A DNA stretch of 64,000 bases from Ferrimonas pelagia (GTDB taxonomy: Bacteria; Pseudomonadota; Gammaproteobacteria; Enterobacterales; Shewanellaceae): positions 186,001-250,000 of the forward strand of contig NZ_BAABJZ010000006.1 of NCBI RefSeq assembly GCF_039543565.1. Reading direction: 5' to 3'. Position 1 is the first letter of the stretch; the number at the start of each line of letters is the position of its first letter. The position numbers were made by a program, and so were the translations under genes. The notes beneath the pieces are model-generated. The model was not told the DNA's origin. It saw only the letters and a program-made list of their open reading frames with translations, and did no database searches. This document shows positions 49,201 through 59,234 of this stretch, in pieces.

Positions 49201-52200
49201 TCACCGTCGATATCGGTGTCGTTGGCGAGCACATCCAAGGTGTAGACACCGGTATCGTTGGCTGTCTGCTCAAAGAGGTCATCACTGGCCTGTGGTGGGT
49301 CATTTACGGCAACCACAGTCACCGGCACCGTAAGCGGCTCAGAATCTGCTTGGCCATCATTGGCGACCAGAACAAAGCTATCTTGACCGTGGAAGTTGCT
49401 GTTGGGAATGTAGCGCCAGGGCGTTTGTTGCAGCTCGCCATGCTCTGGGGGCGTCTGGATCTCAACGGTCACTGGGTCTTCATCCAGGTCTTCACTTTGC
49501 ACATCAAACAGGAGCTCTCCATCCTCCTCGACCACCAGAACGGCCACGCTCAGTTGCGGCAGGTCATTGGTGTTGACGACAGAGAGGGTGAAGGGGGCAA
49601 GGCTGGCACTGGCGTCGGCACTGTCGGTGACGCTGATAACGATATTGGCGTAGCTGCCGACATCACTGTTGCCCGGCGTGCCGCTCAGCGCGCCGGTTGT
49701 GCTGTCGAAGCTGGCCCAGCTGGGTTTGCCGCTGATGGCGAAGGTGTGACTGTCGCCGACATCGATGTCGGTCAGGGTTGGGGTGAAGCTATAGGCTTCA
49801 TCCTGATCGACACTGATGGCTGGTGCGCCACTGAGCGTGGGCGCATCGTTGGTATTGGCGACGGTGATGGTAAAGGCCGGCAGGCTGGCGCTGGCGCCGG
49901 CGCTGTCGGTGACGCTGATGACGATATTGGCGTAGCTGCCGACATCACTGTTGCCCGGCGTGCCGCTCAGCGCGCCGGTTGTGCTGTCGAAGCTGGTCCA
50001 GTTGGGTTTGCCAGCGATCTGATAGCTGAAGTTGCTGCTATCGAGATCCGATACCGAGGGAGTGAAAAGATAGGAAGTATCCTCATTGACCGTTGTGCTC
50101 GGTGTGCCGCTAAGCACCGGTGCGTCGTTGACCGCCTCGATGGTGACGTTGACCGTAATGATGTCGGTGAGGCTGCCATCGCTGAGCTGAACCTGAAAGC
50201 TGTCACTGCCATTGACGTTGTCATTGGGGGTGTAGGCCAGGCTAGCAGTGGTGTTGTTGCCGGTAATTGAGGCTGTGCCTAGCGCTGCTGGACTGACGAT
50301 AGACCAGTTTAAGGCGTCATTATCGATGTCGCTGCCATTAAGCGTTAAGGCAAAGGCGGTGGGACTGCCATCTTCGCTCATGGTAACCGAGGTGCTGCTG
50401 CCCTGAGCGATGATGGGGGCAAGGTTGTAGATCTTGGTGACGGAGTCACTGGCCGGATCGCCGGTATTTTTGGCGGGATCGGTCAGCGTCAGCGTCAGCG
50501 TCAATTGGGCCTCAGCTAGGCTGGAGACGTCGACATTTTCTACGGTAAAGCGGCCGCTGGTTAGCGTGCCGGTGCCGGTCACCTCGTCGGTGCCGTCGCT
50601 GATCTGGTAGCTGAATCGGTCGTCAGTATTCCCACCGGCGATCTCAAAGCTCAGCGCGGTTTCGTTGTTGCTGTCGATCCGCAGTTGCTCGATCGCGACG
50701 GTATATCCCGCAGGCGCCTGGGTATCTACCTCCACCGTTCCGGCATCGGTAAGGATCTGGCTATTGCCCGCTCGATCGGTCGCGCTCAGATGAATGTCAT
50801 AGATCCCATCATCCAAGGTGTCGGCAACATCGGTCAGGCTCCAGTTACCGCTTGGCTGACCGTCAGTGAGGTTGATGGTATAGGGTCCAAATTCGGTACC
50901 AGCGGCGTTCTCGAGAGTGGCAGTCAGGCTTTCCATGCCACCATCATCTTGTAGGGTGCCGGACAGGCTGGGTGTGGTGTCATTAGTCAGGTTGCTGGTC
51001 ACGGTGGCGCTCGGTATTACGTCATCGTGGGTCAGACTGACCAGGTCGACGTCGGCAGAGCGATTATTGGCGGCATCGAGCGCGGCGACCACGTAGTCGC
51101 TGGTGCTGTTCTCGGCCAGGGAGAGATCCAGCGACCAGACATTGCCGCTGACAGTGGTGCTGTACCACTGGGTATCGTTGTCGGCGACGCCATCATTATT
51201 GCTGTCGGCAAACAGGGCGATGGTCACGCCATTTTCGTTGTGAGCACCCGAAATTGTCAGGCCCGTTGTAGGCTGGAAGCGCGCTTCTTGCGGAGCACTG
51301 ACGGTCGGGCTTTCTGGCGCGGTAGAGTCTTCCTGGAAGTTGCCCACGGGCAGATCGGCATAGTTGCCTGCCGCATCTTCGGCGCGCAGGACGAAGTGGT
51401 TATCGCTGTCTTGCCTTAAGGTGGCGGTCAGTGACCAACTTGATCCGTTCACTGTGTCGCTGGCGATGGCGGTATCGTTGTCGGCAATGCCATTGCCGTC
51501 GTTGTCCGCCAGTAGCTTAATGGTGATCCCCTCTTCGCCATAATCGCGTTGTGATAGCGCCTGGGTGTCGGCATTGAGGATCTGCGCCGCCTGCTCGGGC
51601 GAGACCGGAGCCGGTGCCTCTGTGTCCACAAGCAGCGCGGTTTCGGTTAAGGCGACAAAGCTTAGATCGGCATCATTGCCATTACCATCGGTTGCGGTAT
51701 CGCCGTTGAGGCTTAAGCTGGTGACAGCAACGCCATCGTCGTCATTGTCTCCAGTTTGCACGACATATTGGTAGGTGAGGGTCGAGGTGCCACTGCCGCT
51801 GCTGTAGCTCGCGCTTCGACTGGTACCACCAATATTCAAGGTTGCTGTGTTGTTCGTGTCCGACAGGATAACCACATCGTCAAAGCTGAAGGTGGCGGTA
51901 ATGGTATCGGATCCCTTGAGATCGCCGCTATTGAGCGCCACTGACGTGATCTGTGGGCCTTGGACGTCCTTGTCGACCGTATCCGTGGTGGCAGAGCCGA
52001 CATTGTCGGCGCCATCCGTCAGGGTGAGGGACAGGGTCAGGGTGCCGTCATCGAGTCCGCTGAGATCGATCCCTGCAATGCTCTCGTTAGATGCGCTAAC
52101 GGTACCTGAATTGGCGACATTGCTACCGCCACCACTGCTGCTAATGCTGTAGTGGTAGTTGCTGCCCACTTCGGCACCAGACAGGGTGAAGCCGGTGTTG

Positions 52201-55200
52201 CTGACATTGGTTTGAGACAGGGGATCATGGTTAAAGTTGGCGCTGTAGCCAATGGGTGCAGTGACGTCTTTGGTCACTGTGTCGGTCTGAGCGGTTGCTG
52301 CGTTACCGGCCTGATCGGTCAGGATCGCCGACAAGGTCAGGATCCCTTCGCCTAGGTTGCTGAGGTTGAGTCCCGTGATCTTCATGTTGGCGGAGTCCAG
52401 GGTTCCCGAGCCGATCACCGGCGTGCCGCCGCCATCACTGGACAGGGTGTAGTCGAAACTTGAGCCCACTTCGCCAGCACTGAAGGCGAAGCTGGCCGAG
52501 GCTTGATTGGCGCCATTAATGTAGTCTTGATCCAGCGCGACGGAATGGCCACTGGGGGCCGTGGTATCTAAGGTGATCTGCAGGGATTGACTCACCGGGG
52601 AGACGTTGCCTGCGGCATCGGTTTGATATGCCTTAAGCCGATGCGCGGTATTGGGATTGGCCGCTGACAAGGTGGCCATGTCGACGGACCAGTTGCCAGC
52701 GCTGACGCTGGTGGTACTGGGCTCCCCGACATCGAGGACACCGTCGCCATCCAGATCGCTAAATAGGGTTACCGTTGCGCCGAGCTCGCCACTGCCGCTG
52801 ATCCTGGGCGTGGTGTCATTGGTGATATCGTCTGTGTCGCTGCTGCCGGTATCGGAGCTGGCGGCCATATCTAGGCCGATCGGAGCGTCTGGCGCGACCG
52901 CGTCGACCAGTACGCTGGTTAAACTGCCTACTCCACTTAGTGTGGTGCTGAGATCATTACCGGCTGCGTCTTGCAGTGTGCCGCTGTTGGGAGCCAGCGT
53001 GGCGGCCAAGGCGATGCCATCGCTGTCGTCATCGCCGCTCTGTACTGTGTAGCGGAATGTCAGCGCCGTGCCGCCACTGCCACTGACGTAGTCGGCATAG
53101 CGCGTGGCTGAGCCGATGGTCAGTGCCAGATGTGGCGTCCCGCCTGAGGTATCGACCGTAACGTTTTCATTCGTATTAATGGTGAAATCCAGGCTATTTC
53201 CGGCGGTGTAGGTGGCGTTGGCTGGCACGGACACCGAGGTGACTAGCGGGGCGATATCATCGGTTAAGGCGGTTCCCGTGCCGTTGGTTACAGTGCTGGT
53301 GTTGGCCATCTGGCTGCCACCGCTACTGACGGTGAGGTTGGTATCGCCATCGATACTGATGATCACCGTGCTGCCGTGGGTCAGGCTGCTGGTGTCGTTG
53401 TAGTAGCCACTGAGGGTGTAGATCTCACTGGCACCGTCGCTCACGGATAGGCTCAGGCCCGAGAAAGTTAGGGAATCGGTCGCGGCGTTGTAGTTGCCGG
53501 TGACATTGGTCGCGTCCGGGCCGTTGAGCTGCCAGGTGATGTCGGCACGCTCTGCGTCGGAGGATGTGCCACCGAGGTTGAATACTACCTGAGTGATCCC
53601 GAGTGGAAGGCCATCGGCGCTACCGCCATCAGTCAGGGTGAAGTCGAACAGGGAGGCTGCTTCGCCTGCAGTGTCGGCGGAGAAGTTCAAAGCAACCGGT
53701 TCGCTGACGCCATTGGCGGCAGTGAGCCCACCATCGGCATCGAAGGCGTTATTGACAGTGATGGCATTGGCCACGAGATCGCTGGCGTCACCACTGGTCA
53801 CATAGGCGATAAAGTCATCTGCCGCGGCCAGGTTGTAGCTGGTGCTGTCTGCGGACTGAATGCCGCTGCGGTTGAGCAGGGCGTCGACAGCAGTAAGATC
53901 GGCACCGCTCAGTGTCACGGTGAACTGGGTCGAGGAATCGATCTCCACATCGTTGGAGGTTGACAGGGTGCGCGTGCCTCCGCCTTGCCCGGTTAGGGTC
54001 AAGGTCGAGACATCAACATCATTATTGGCGCCGCTGTTGCCGACAAAACCGGTGCCGGTCACCACCAGCACACCCGTGCTGGCGTCGAAGGTGGCGGAGG
54101 TGATGGTCGGTAACACATAGGCAGCGCTGAGTTGGCTGCTTGTGGTGGCGGATACGTCGCCGGAGATGGCTTGCAGGTTAAAGGTTTCCGTCGCACCACT
54201 GGTGGGTGTGTAGGTCAGCTGCAGTCCAGTGAAGGTGGCGATCCCCGCCGTTGGCGTCAAAGTCACGGTGGCACTGTCGCCGTCGCTGTCGCCGGTGCCA
54301 CTTATCGTTGCACTGCCGGCGCCATTGATCTCAGCAAGGGAGATATTGCCGCCGTAGCCGGTATCCACCACATTATTCGCGTCACGTGCCGACAGTACCG
54401 GGACGGTGGTTAAGGAGGTGGCCTGCTCAGAATCCACCGCTAAAGGGGCGGGCTGAGTGTCAAACACCAACTGGGTCGCCACCACATCGGCGGTCATGGC
54501 ACTGGCGTCGCTGGGATCAATATCGCTGCCAACGGCATCTTGATCGTTGGCCGTCAGGGTAAAGGATTGCTGATCGGCGGTGGCGCTGTAGGTGAGACCC
54601 GAGAAGGTGGCTATTCCCGCAACGGCAGTCACCGTGTCGCCAGTTAAAGTACCGGCACTGGCCTCGGTTAGGGTGACGGTTTCACTAAAGTCGGTGTCGG
54701 TATTGCCAAAGGCATCCTGTGCGGTGATCACCGGCTGGGTGGTCAGGGTGCTGCCGGAGACCGAGCCCGCAGGCTGGGTGGTCCAGGCCAATTGAGTCGC
54801 GGTGATCTCGACGGGGCTGCCGACACTGTTGGTGATGGCCGTGGTGCTGCCCATCTGGGTGCCGCTGGCTCCGACGGTTAGATCTGTATCGCCGTCGATG
54901 CTGACGATCAGGGTCTGACCGTCGGTCAGGTCGGTATTGTCGTTGAAATTGGCACTGAGCGTGTACACCTCGCTGCTGCTATCGGCCACGCTGATGGGCA
55001 GGCTCGAGAAGGTGAGGGTGTTGCTGCTGTAGACGCCGGCGGTATCTGTGAGATCGGGACCGTTGAGCACCCAGCTGATCTTCGATGGATCCGCCGTGCC
55101 ACTGACGTTGAGCTCGATCTGGCTGATATCCAGCGCTAAGCCATCGGCACTGCCGCCATCTGTGAGGGTAAAGTCGAACAGAGCAATGGCCTCGACTGAG

Positions 55201-56669
55201 GAATCCACAGTGCTGGGCAGGGCAACAGGCTCGGTGACACCCACAGCTGCGGTCAGGTTCGCGTCGCTGTCCGGGCTTTGCGTGATGAAATCGACGTGAG
55301 TCGCACTGGCTTGAAGGTTGGGGGTACCTTCGTCGTCTTCGGCGACGATATAGAGGTCGTAAGCGGTCCCCGCGCTGAGGCCGTTGAATGTATCACTGCC
55401 TGTGGTGCCGCTGGTGGCAAAACTGCCACTGGCCAGGGCTGAGGCGCCGCTGCCGTCCTGTCCCGCTTTGACCTGGGCGGCCGAGGGAGTGGTGCTGCCA
55501 TTGGCAACCACCACATAGTACACCGTGCCATCCTCATCGAGATCGGCCGAGACGGTAGCGCCATCGAGGGTCGTGCTGCTGATGCTGGGGGTGCTGTTTT
55601 CAAACGATGGGCTTACGTTATCCACCACTGCAATGGTCATCGCTTCGGAATAGGTTCCCCCAGCGTTATCATCGGTTTGGATCCGTACTGAATAGTTGCC
55701 TGCACTTAGGCTGGAGGCATCATTGGCCCGAAGTGCGTTGCCGCTGATATTAAATGAGCCGTTGTTCGTGTCCCCGCTACCGCTGACCAAGGTGTAAGTA
55801 TGACTATCAGCGTCGGGATCGGTGGTGGATAGGGTACCCACGGTGGCATTGTTTCCGCCGCTCTGATTGACAGAGTTGGAGCTTAGAGTGATGTCGGTAG
55901 GGGGGGCGTTGGCAGGGGTATAGCATTCAGTCAACTTTATCTGGCATTGGGCTTGGAAATTCGCTTGACCATTGACATAACGGTTTATTAATCCGCTGAC
56001 TGTCGTCAATGTTTTGGAAGTATTTGAATTCCAAATGTAATAAGCGGAGTTGGTGGTGCCATAGAAGCAGTAATTACTAATTGGCGCATAAGCAAAAAGG
56101 ACATTTGTTTTGCCAGGACACTGAATGTCTGTACCGGTGGCAATCGTTGAAAGGAAGCTGGCAAGCACTTTTTGTCCTTGTCCATCAGCTTGGATTGTCC
56201 CTGATAGTTTTGCTGACAGTGTGCTATTGGTTTTTAATAGTTGGTTGACCTTTAAGTATGTCAGCAGATGCCCATCAATTTGAGCTGTTCCTTTCACTTT
56301 GTGCTTAGCCGGTGTCTGTGCATTTTGACCAAATGTTGAAAATGGTGTCTTAGAGCTTTGGCGACTTGGTGACTTATTTATGGGTTGACTGACAACGTCC
56401 TGATTTGGTTGAGCCTGCGTGGGTATACTCCCGTGAGTCTGTGCGGTGGCGGCCGTTCGTTGGCGGCTGAGGGCGCCGAAGCTTCTTGAACCGAATGTGA
56501 GGGAGTTGGCTTGGGCATTGGGTACCAAAGCCGGCATCATGGCGGCTACCAGCGGCAGCCAGCGACGGGGCGGCTTGCCTGAGCTCTTAACCGGGAAAGT
56601 GGTCGCATCCTGCGGTTTCACTTCGGGTTTAGCTATGACTTGCGGTTTACCATCCTTGGCGTGTTTCAT
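46296..56669 (-). CDS. Giant Ig/cadherin-like surface protein fused to OMP barrel
   Basis: About 3457 residues. Signal segment near 35-55 (WLPLVAAMMPALVPNAQA). Then an unfamiliar Cys-containing N-terminal domain and many Ig/cadherin-like modules (NAPPTDITLSSNSV, DTTAPSGHSVALDQDY, VNEDTSYLFTPSVSDLD). Two almost identical He_PIG-like modules share WTSFDSTTGALSGTPGNSD or WASFDSTTG. A Calx-beta module (SLAEGSDASLSLYL), a domain resembling choice-of-anchor U, and two VCBS-like modules follow. Next is a GlyGly-CTERM-like anchor (SGGGVGPGLLLLAFFAAAGRRK), then a signal-peptide-like stretch and an OmpA-type barrel of about 190 residues ending LRLSLGF. ATG 56669 has GAGG upstream. Probably a calcium-rich adhesin or matrix protein. 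Confidence 0.9.
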   Translation of the reverse strand: MKHAKDGKPQVIAKPEVKPQDATTFPVKSSGKPPRRWLPLVAAMMPALVPNAQANSLTFGSRSFGALSRQRTAATAQTHGSIPTQAQPNQDVVSQPINKSPSRQSSKTPFSTFGQNAQTPAKHKVKGTAQIDGHLLTYLKVNQLLKTNSTLSAKLSGTIQADGQGQKVLASFLSTIATGTDIQCPGKTNVLFAYAPISNYCFYGTTNSAYYIWNSNTSKTLTTVSGLINRYVNGQANFQAQCQIKLTECYTPANAPPTDITLSSNSVNQSGGNNATVGTLSTTDPDADSHTYTLVSGSGDTNNGSFNISGNALRANDASSLSAGNYSVRIQTDDNAGGTYSEAMTIAVVDNVSPSFENSTPSISSTTLDGATVSADLDEDGTVYYVVVANGSTTPSAAQVKAGQDGSGASALASGSFATSGTTGSDTFNGLSAGTAYDLYIVAEDDEGTPNLQASATHVDFITQSPDSDANLTAAVGVTEPVALPSTVDSSVEAIALFDFTLTDGGSADGLALDISQIELNVSGTADPSKISWVLNGPDLTDTAGVYSSNTLTFSSLPISVADSSSEVYTLSANFNDNTDLTDGQTLIVSIDGDTDLTVGASGTQMGSTTAITNSVGSPVEITATQLAWTTQPAGSVSGSTLTTQPVITAQDAFGNTDTDFSETVTLTEASAGTLTGDTVTAVAGIATFSGLTYSATADQQSFTLTANDQDAVGSDIDPSDASAMTADVVATQLVFDTQPAPLAVDSEQATSLTTVPVLSARDANNVVDTGYGGNISLAEINGAGSATISGTGDSDGDSATVTLTPTAGIATFTGLQLTYTPTSGATETFNLQAISGDVSATTSSQLSAAYVLPTITSATFDASTGVLVVTGTGFVGNSGANNDVDVSTLTLTGQGGGTRTLSTSNDVEIDSSTQFTVTLSGADLTAVDALLNRSGIQSADSTSYNLAAADDFIAYVTSGDASDLVANAITVNNAFDADGGLTAANGVSEPVALNFSADTAGEAASLFDFTLTDGGSADGLPLGITQVVFNLGGTSSDAERADITWQLNGPDATNVTGNYNAATDSLTFSGLSLSVSDGASEIYTLSGYYNDTSSLTHGSTVIISIDGDTNLTVSSGGSQMANTSTVTNGTGTALTDDIAPLVTSVSVPANATYTAGNSLDFTINTNENVTVDTSGGTPHLALTIGSATRYADYVSGSGGTALTFRYTVQSGDDDSDGIALAATLAPNSGTLQDAAGNDLSTTLSGVGSLTSVLVDAVAPDAPIGLDMAASSDTGSSDTDDITNDTTPRISGSGELGATVTLFSDLDGDGVLDVGEPSTTSVSAGNWSVDMATLSAANPNTAHRLKAYQTDAAGNVSPVSQSLQITLDTTAPSGHSVALDQDYINGANQASASFAFSAGEVGSSFDYTLSSDGGGTPVIGSGTLDSANMKITGLNLSNLGEGILTLSAILTDQAGNAATAQTDTVTKDVTAPIGYSANFNHDPLSQTNVSNTGFTLSGAEVGSNYHYSISSSGGGSNVANSGTVSASNESIAGIDLSGLDDGTLTLSLTLTDGADNVGSATTDTVDKDVQGPQITSVALNSGDLKGSDTITATFSFDDVVILSDTNNTATLNIGGTSRSASYSSGSGTSTLTYQYVVQTGDNDDDGVAVTSLSLNGDTATDGNGNDADLSFVALTETALLVDTEAPAPVSPEQAAQILNADTQALSQRDYGEEGITIKLLADNDGNGIADNDTAIASDTVNGSSWSLTATLRQDSDNHFVLRAEDAAGNYADLPVGNFQEDSTAPESPTVSAPQEARFQPTTGLTISGAHNENGVTIALFADSNNDGVADNDTQWYSTTVSGNVWSLDLSLAENSTSDYVVAALDAANNRSADVDLVSLTHDDVIPSATVTSNLTNDTTPSLSGTLQDDGGMESLTATLENAAGTEFGPYTINLTDGQPSGNWSLTDVADTLDDGIYDIHLSATDRAGNSQILTDAGTVEVDTQAPAGYTVAIEQLRIDSNNETALSFEIAGGNTDDRFSYQISDGTDEVTGTGTLTSGRFTVENVDVSSLAEAQLTLTLTLTDPAKNTGDPASDSVTKIYNLAPIIAQGSSTSVTMSEDGSPTAFALTLNGSDIDNDALNWSIVSPAALGTASITGNNTTASLAYTPNDNVNGSDSFQVQLSDGSLTDIITVNVTIEAVNDAPVLSGTPSTTVNEDTSYLFTPSVSDLDSSNFSYQIAGKPNWTSFDSTTGALSGTPGNSDVGSYANIVISVTDSAGASASLPAFTITVANTNDAPTLSGAPAISVDQDEAYSFTPTLTDIDVGDSHTFAISGKPSWASFDSTTGALSGTPGNSDVGSYANIVISVTDSADASASLAPFTLSVVNTNDLPQLSVAVLVVEEDGELLFDVQSEDLDEDPVTVEIQTPPEHGELQQTPWRYIPNSNFHGQDSFVLVANDGQADSEPLTVPVTVVAVNDPPQASDDLFEQTANDTGVYTLDVLANDTDIDGDTLSLINAQSSQGSVAIEDDALILTLGADVAGEITLDYVVDDGFDSTDSASVTLRLSGGGDLPTLTVPDDIVIWATSTRTKVDLGSATAEDHTGQPLAVSRTPRGSRFAPGRHEVVWQTVDSEGRSLSMTQTVDVHPLINFGKDQSLAEGSDASLSLYLNGNAPEYPLTVPFSLSGSASDGSDYELSAGAFTFEQGTESQISVTILNDEEADVPETLLLTLAEDINRGTQSTHTLTIVEENLAPSIQLSAQQAGEVRRLFSQDGGPVILSADIEDPDPNDTLTVQWQDAVLAAGSPDLDGDTQLLFDPTAMALGSYEVSASVSDGDLERRTNLHFELVATLAPLSEADSDGDLIPDAQEGYGDDDGDGLENYLDAVEGCNLAPLDLNDQNQNLVEGDAGICIRAGALAIGGENNSINVDELDVLPEPADYQFVSDVVDFVATGLPEGGQRYRLVQPQREPLPANAAYLKYSDSKGWYEFDTSTGDQLHSTAGEKGYCPPPGGDIWQSGLTEGHWCIQLTLSDGGPNDDDDMPNQITDPGGVVILQTDNSAPQAQMATLEMAQGSSLNIDLIAVAQAQDPDGDPLTLVQLDVSDGQIEQDHALQLIYQPPANFIGEATLAYTLSDGNGGSVSEAILIQVRFNQAPEAQPDNATTQDRTSIIVDVLANDSDPDQQPLRLLSVSAEHGSASLTADQQVLYRPQLGYQGVDTVTYRIADPLGAEAEGSLSVTIDAYETITVTHKGSGGGVGPGLLLLAFFAAAGRRKLWRVSAAASTLLCAQAAANWEVSLQSGYSRTSSQTQLDQLQLTQAGFEIDQLHRDNSDWSWGGAIGYQALPQWRLRLGYQDLGEYKLEYRGTALDPAASQQAAAALGPRATSGVTLGAHYRWQLTEPLALELGAGAWWWDSEMSGRSTRLHTEAKEDGTDWYTELGLQWQLNDHWSVGGGWQYFAQDGQYADDIDNLYLRLSLGF

Positions 56670-56679
56670 GCTCAGGGCC

Positions 56680-57945
56680 TCACAAAGGTTGTAATTCGGA
56701 GAAGGTAAAGTGGTTGCGCATCCTAGGGTGGTGCGGCTCAATCAGCGCCGGGAAGGTGCAATCGGGCAGTACGGCAACGTCGTAGATCTGATCCACATTG
56801 CCGGTAAAACTCAGCGTTCCGATAACCTCGGCGCTGCGAAGATCGATAAACCAGAGGCCGGAGTGGGTCTCTGGGTATTTCTGGGCTAACGGGGCAGGGC
56901 GGCTGACGTCGGACTGGCGAACCTTGGAAAGGCCGACGATGGCGATGGGACCGATAAAGTCGACGCCCCGGGTAAAGCCGGGCAGCTCTGCCACCACCTG
57001 TTTTTCTCCGGTGTCGAAGTTGTAGCGGCAGAACAGGCCGTGGCCAGATTCGCAGACGTAGAGGTTGCCGTCGTGCCAGCGCGGAGAGTGGGGCATCATC
57101 AAGCCCTGAAGCAGAAACTCGTTGCTCTGCACGTCCATCAAGGTGCCGGTGGATTTGTCACTGTCGCGCCATTTGCCCGGCTGGTCCGAAGTGGAGAAGG
57201 TAGTGACGTAGCGGGGCTGACCGTCGCGCAGGGTCATGCCATTTAGGTGGCAACGGTCCTCCGGGGTCAACTCGGAGATAAAGTGCGGCTGCCAGCGCGG
57301 TACAAAGCTGTAATTACTGTCCAGTGTGCATAGGCAGGAAAAACTCGAATTGACCGCCCATAGTCCTGAACTGCCCCAGGCGATATCGTGGATATTGATC
57401 ATCCCGGTGTGGTGGCTGCTGCGGGTAATAAAACAGGCATCGGTGTGAGGCTCTAAAGGCGCAAACTGCTGGCGAATAAAGGCCTGTTGCTCTTTACGAT
57501 GTGCCAGCTGCTCTTCTGTGAGTGCGGGCTGTTCAGGTGCGGTCGGTGTGTCCGCTTTAGTCGGACGGTGCAGTTTTGGTGCGGTAATGTCCTGATCGAT
57601 CCCCGGTAAAGGTTGTTTTAGTTGGGGGAGCAGGTGATCTTCCCGGCTGAATTGGATCACTTGAGTGAAGGTGCCCAGAGTCAAGCTGTCGCCCTGACAA
57701 GCCAGACCCATGGGGCGGGGAAAGGCGGTAAAGTTGACGTCAATGCTGTCGCCATCGGTACGTACCAGCATCAGCCTACCGGCCTGATAGGAGGTGAAGG
57801 CCAGCGAAATATTGAGGGCACTCAGCAGGCCCGGTAGGTTGTCGGAGTATTCGCAGCCGTAATCCATCTCCTGGTAGAGCTGCTTAAGTTCTTCTTTCGC
57901 GTTCGTTTCTGCTGCTGTGGGCGTTTGCATTGTTGTTCTTGTCAC
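56680..57945 (-). CDS. TIGR03032-like conserved protein
   Basis: 421 residues matching the TIGR03032/DUF4915 type by recognisable blocks: SLAFTSYQAGRLMLV, FPRPMGLA, FITRSSHHTGMINIHDIAWG, LWAVNSSFSCLCTLD, HLNGMTLRDGQPRYVT and MMPHSPRWHDGNLYVCESG. The repeated W-G-L-W and pattern of strands suggest a beta-propeller. No enzymatic motif is known to me and function is unknown. The GTG at 57945 overlaps the protease stop (GTGA); ATG 57930 is the alternative. It lies 10 bases before the giant gene, so it is in the same operon. No signal peptide, so probably cytoplasmic. Confidence 0.75.
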   Translation of the reverse strand: MTRTTMQTPTAAETNAKEELKQLYQEMDYGCEYSDNLPGLLSALNISLAFTSYQAGRLMLVRTDGDSIDVNFTAFPRPMGLACQGDSLTLGTFTQVIQFSREDHLLPQLKQPLPGIDQDITAPKLHRPTKADTPTAPEQPALTEEQLAHRKEQQAFIRQQFAPLEPHTDACFITRSSHHTGMINIHDIAWGSSGLWAVNSSFSCLCTLDSNYSFVPRWQPHFISELTPEDRCHLNGMTLRDGQPRYVTTFSTSDQPGKWRDSDKSTGTLMDVQSNEFLLQGLMMPHSPRWHDGNLYVCESGHGLFCRYNFDTGEKQVVAELPGFTRGVDFIGPIAIVGLSKVRQSDVSRPAPLAQKYPETHSGLWFIDLRSAEVIGTLSFTGNVDQIYDVAVLPDCTFPALIEPHHPRMRNHFTFSELQPL

Positions 57946-59225
57946 CTTATTGATTGGACTGAGGCTTGAGATTGCTTAAGCCGCTGTTCGAGTTCTTCGA
58001 CGGTTAATGTTGGATCGGCGCTGAGCTGTTGTGCCAGCCAGCCGCTGGCCTTGGCGGCGGCGGCCGAGGTGCCGCTAAAACGGCGGGTACGCTTGCCTCG
58101 GCCTAGCGATTGGCTTTGGTCGTCGTTAAACCAGGCATCGATACTGGGCCCTTGATTGCTGTAGTCCATCGGCGATCCGTCAGAGGCGCTGGCACCGATC
58201 ACCAGTGCTGTGGTGAGGCTGGCTTCATGCTCGTTGGGCTGGAGCAGTTGAGCCTGATTGCCCGCGGCAAACACCACGGGGATCCCTTTGCCACTGCGGC
58301 CGTGTTGGCGCAGATCGGCGACGACATCGGCGATGGGTTCGAGCAGGTGGTGGGTGTGCCAGCTGTTGTTGATGATGTCCGCTCCAGCTAGCTTAGCCAG
58401 TTGCAGGCTGATCAGGGTATTGGAGGTCCAGCTATCAGGCTGGCGGATCAAGACATAGTCGGCGTCAGGAGCTAGGCCCTCGGGTGCCTGACTGTCGTGT
58501 TTGGCGCCGAGCAGCCCTAACACCAGATTGCCGTGGCGTTCCCGCCGATGCTTGGGGCTGGGATCCCAATTACCCTGAGTGACATCAAAGCTGAAGGCCA
58601 CCCTTAACTCACTGAGTTCGGCGTGGTTGAGGCGAAAACCATCGTCGATCACTGCGATCGTGATCCCTTCTGCCAAGTTGCTCTCTACTGGCTCACTCGG
58701 CTGAATGATCTGGGTATTGACTGAAGGGGGCTCTGCTGAGGTGCCAATCGGTCTTTCGGCAGCCGAATTTGGCTGCCAGGACAGTTGCAGCAAGTCGGGC
58801 TGTAGCAAGGTAATAGCTTTTTGCTGTTGCAGTCGCTGGAGGGCTTGTGTCCCTTCGTCCTGCAGCAGTGTCAATCGGAAATAGCTGAAAGAGTGCCCAA
58901 GGTAGAGTTGCTGAATAGGCTCTGCTGGTAGACATTGACACCACTTGATAACTTGCTCAGGAGTGGCTTGAGCTGGCGCTTTGAGTAATACCGAGCCATT
59001 GAATTGAACCTGTAAGCTCCCCGTAGACAAGCGAATGGTTTGCGGGTCCGTGTGCCATAGGGTTTCGACCTGTACAGGCCATTGCTGTTTGAGGTTGCGA
59101 AAGGGCTCCGCAGAGTTCGCGAACAGTGCGCTTGAGTGGCTAAATATCAGCAATGCCAACAGGCCCCGGCGGCAGTGATCCGCTAGGGGGCTGGTATTCC
59201 TTATAGTATTGTTCACTGTCCACAT
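57942..59225 (-). CDS. Secreted subtilisin-like (S8) serine protease
   Basis: 427 residues with an N-terminal membrane/signal segment (GLLALLIFSHSSALFA) and a pro-region to about 190. The catalytic domain has Asp in AVIDDGF (about 207), His in RERHGNLVLGLLGA (about 243), Asn region INNSWHTHH, and Ser in FSGTSAAAAKASG (about 390). The triad is complete. Likely periplasmic or exported; the giant surface protein encoded by the same operon is a candidate substrate. The start is not strongly marked; the stop overlaps the next gene by 4 bases. Confidence 0.9.
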   Translation of the reverse strand: MWTVNNTIRNTSPLADHCRRGLLALLIFSHSSALFANSAEPFRNLKQQWPVQVETLWHTDPQTIRLSTGSLQVQFNGSVLLKAPAQATPEQVIKWCQCLPAEPIQQLYLGHSFSYFRLTLLQDEGTQALQRLQQQKAITLLQPDLLQLSWQPNSAAERPIGTSAEPPSVNTQIIQPSEPVESNLAEGITIAVIDDGFRLNHAELSELRVAFSFDVTQGNWDPSPKHRRERHGNLVLGLLGAKHDSQAPEGLAPDADYVLIRQPDSWTSNTLISLQLAKLAGADIINNSWHTHHLLEPIADVVADLRQHGRSGKGIPVVFAAGNQAQLLQPNEHEASLTTALVIGASASDGSPMDYSNQGPSIDAWFNDDQSQSLGRGKRTRRFSGTSAAAAKASGWLAQQLSADPTLTVEELEQRLKQSQASVQSIR

Positions 59226-59234
59226 TCTTTAGGG

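Noticed and set aside
47091..50270. Long plus-strand frames (360 and 367 codons) opposite the giant gene
   Set aside because: Antisense shadows of a repetitive GC-rich coding region with low-complexity products.
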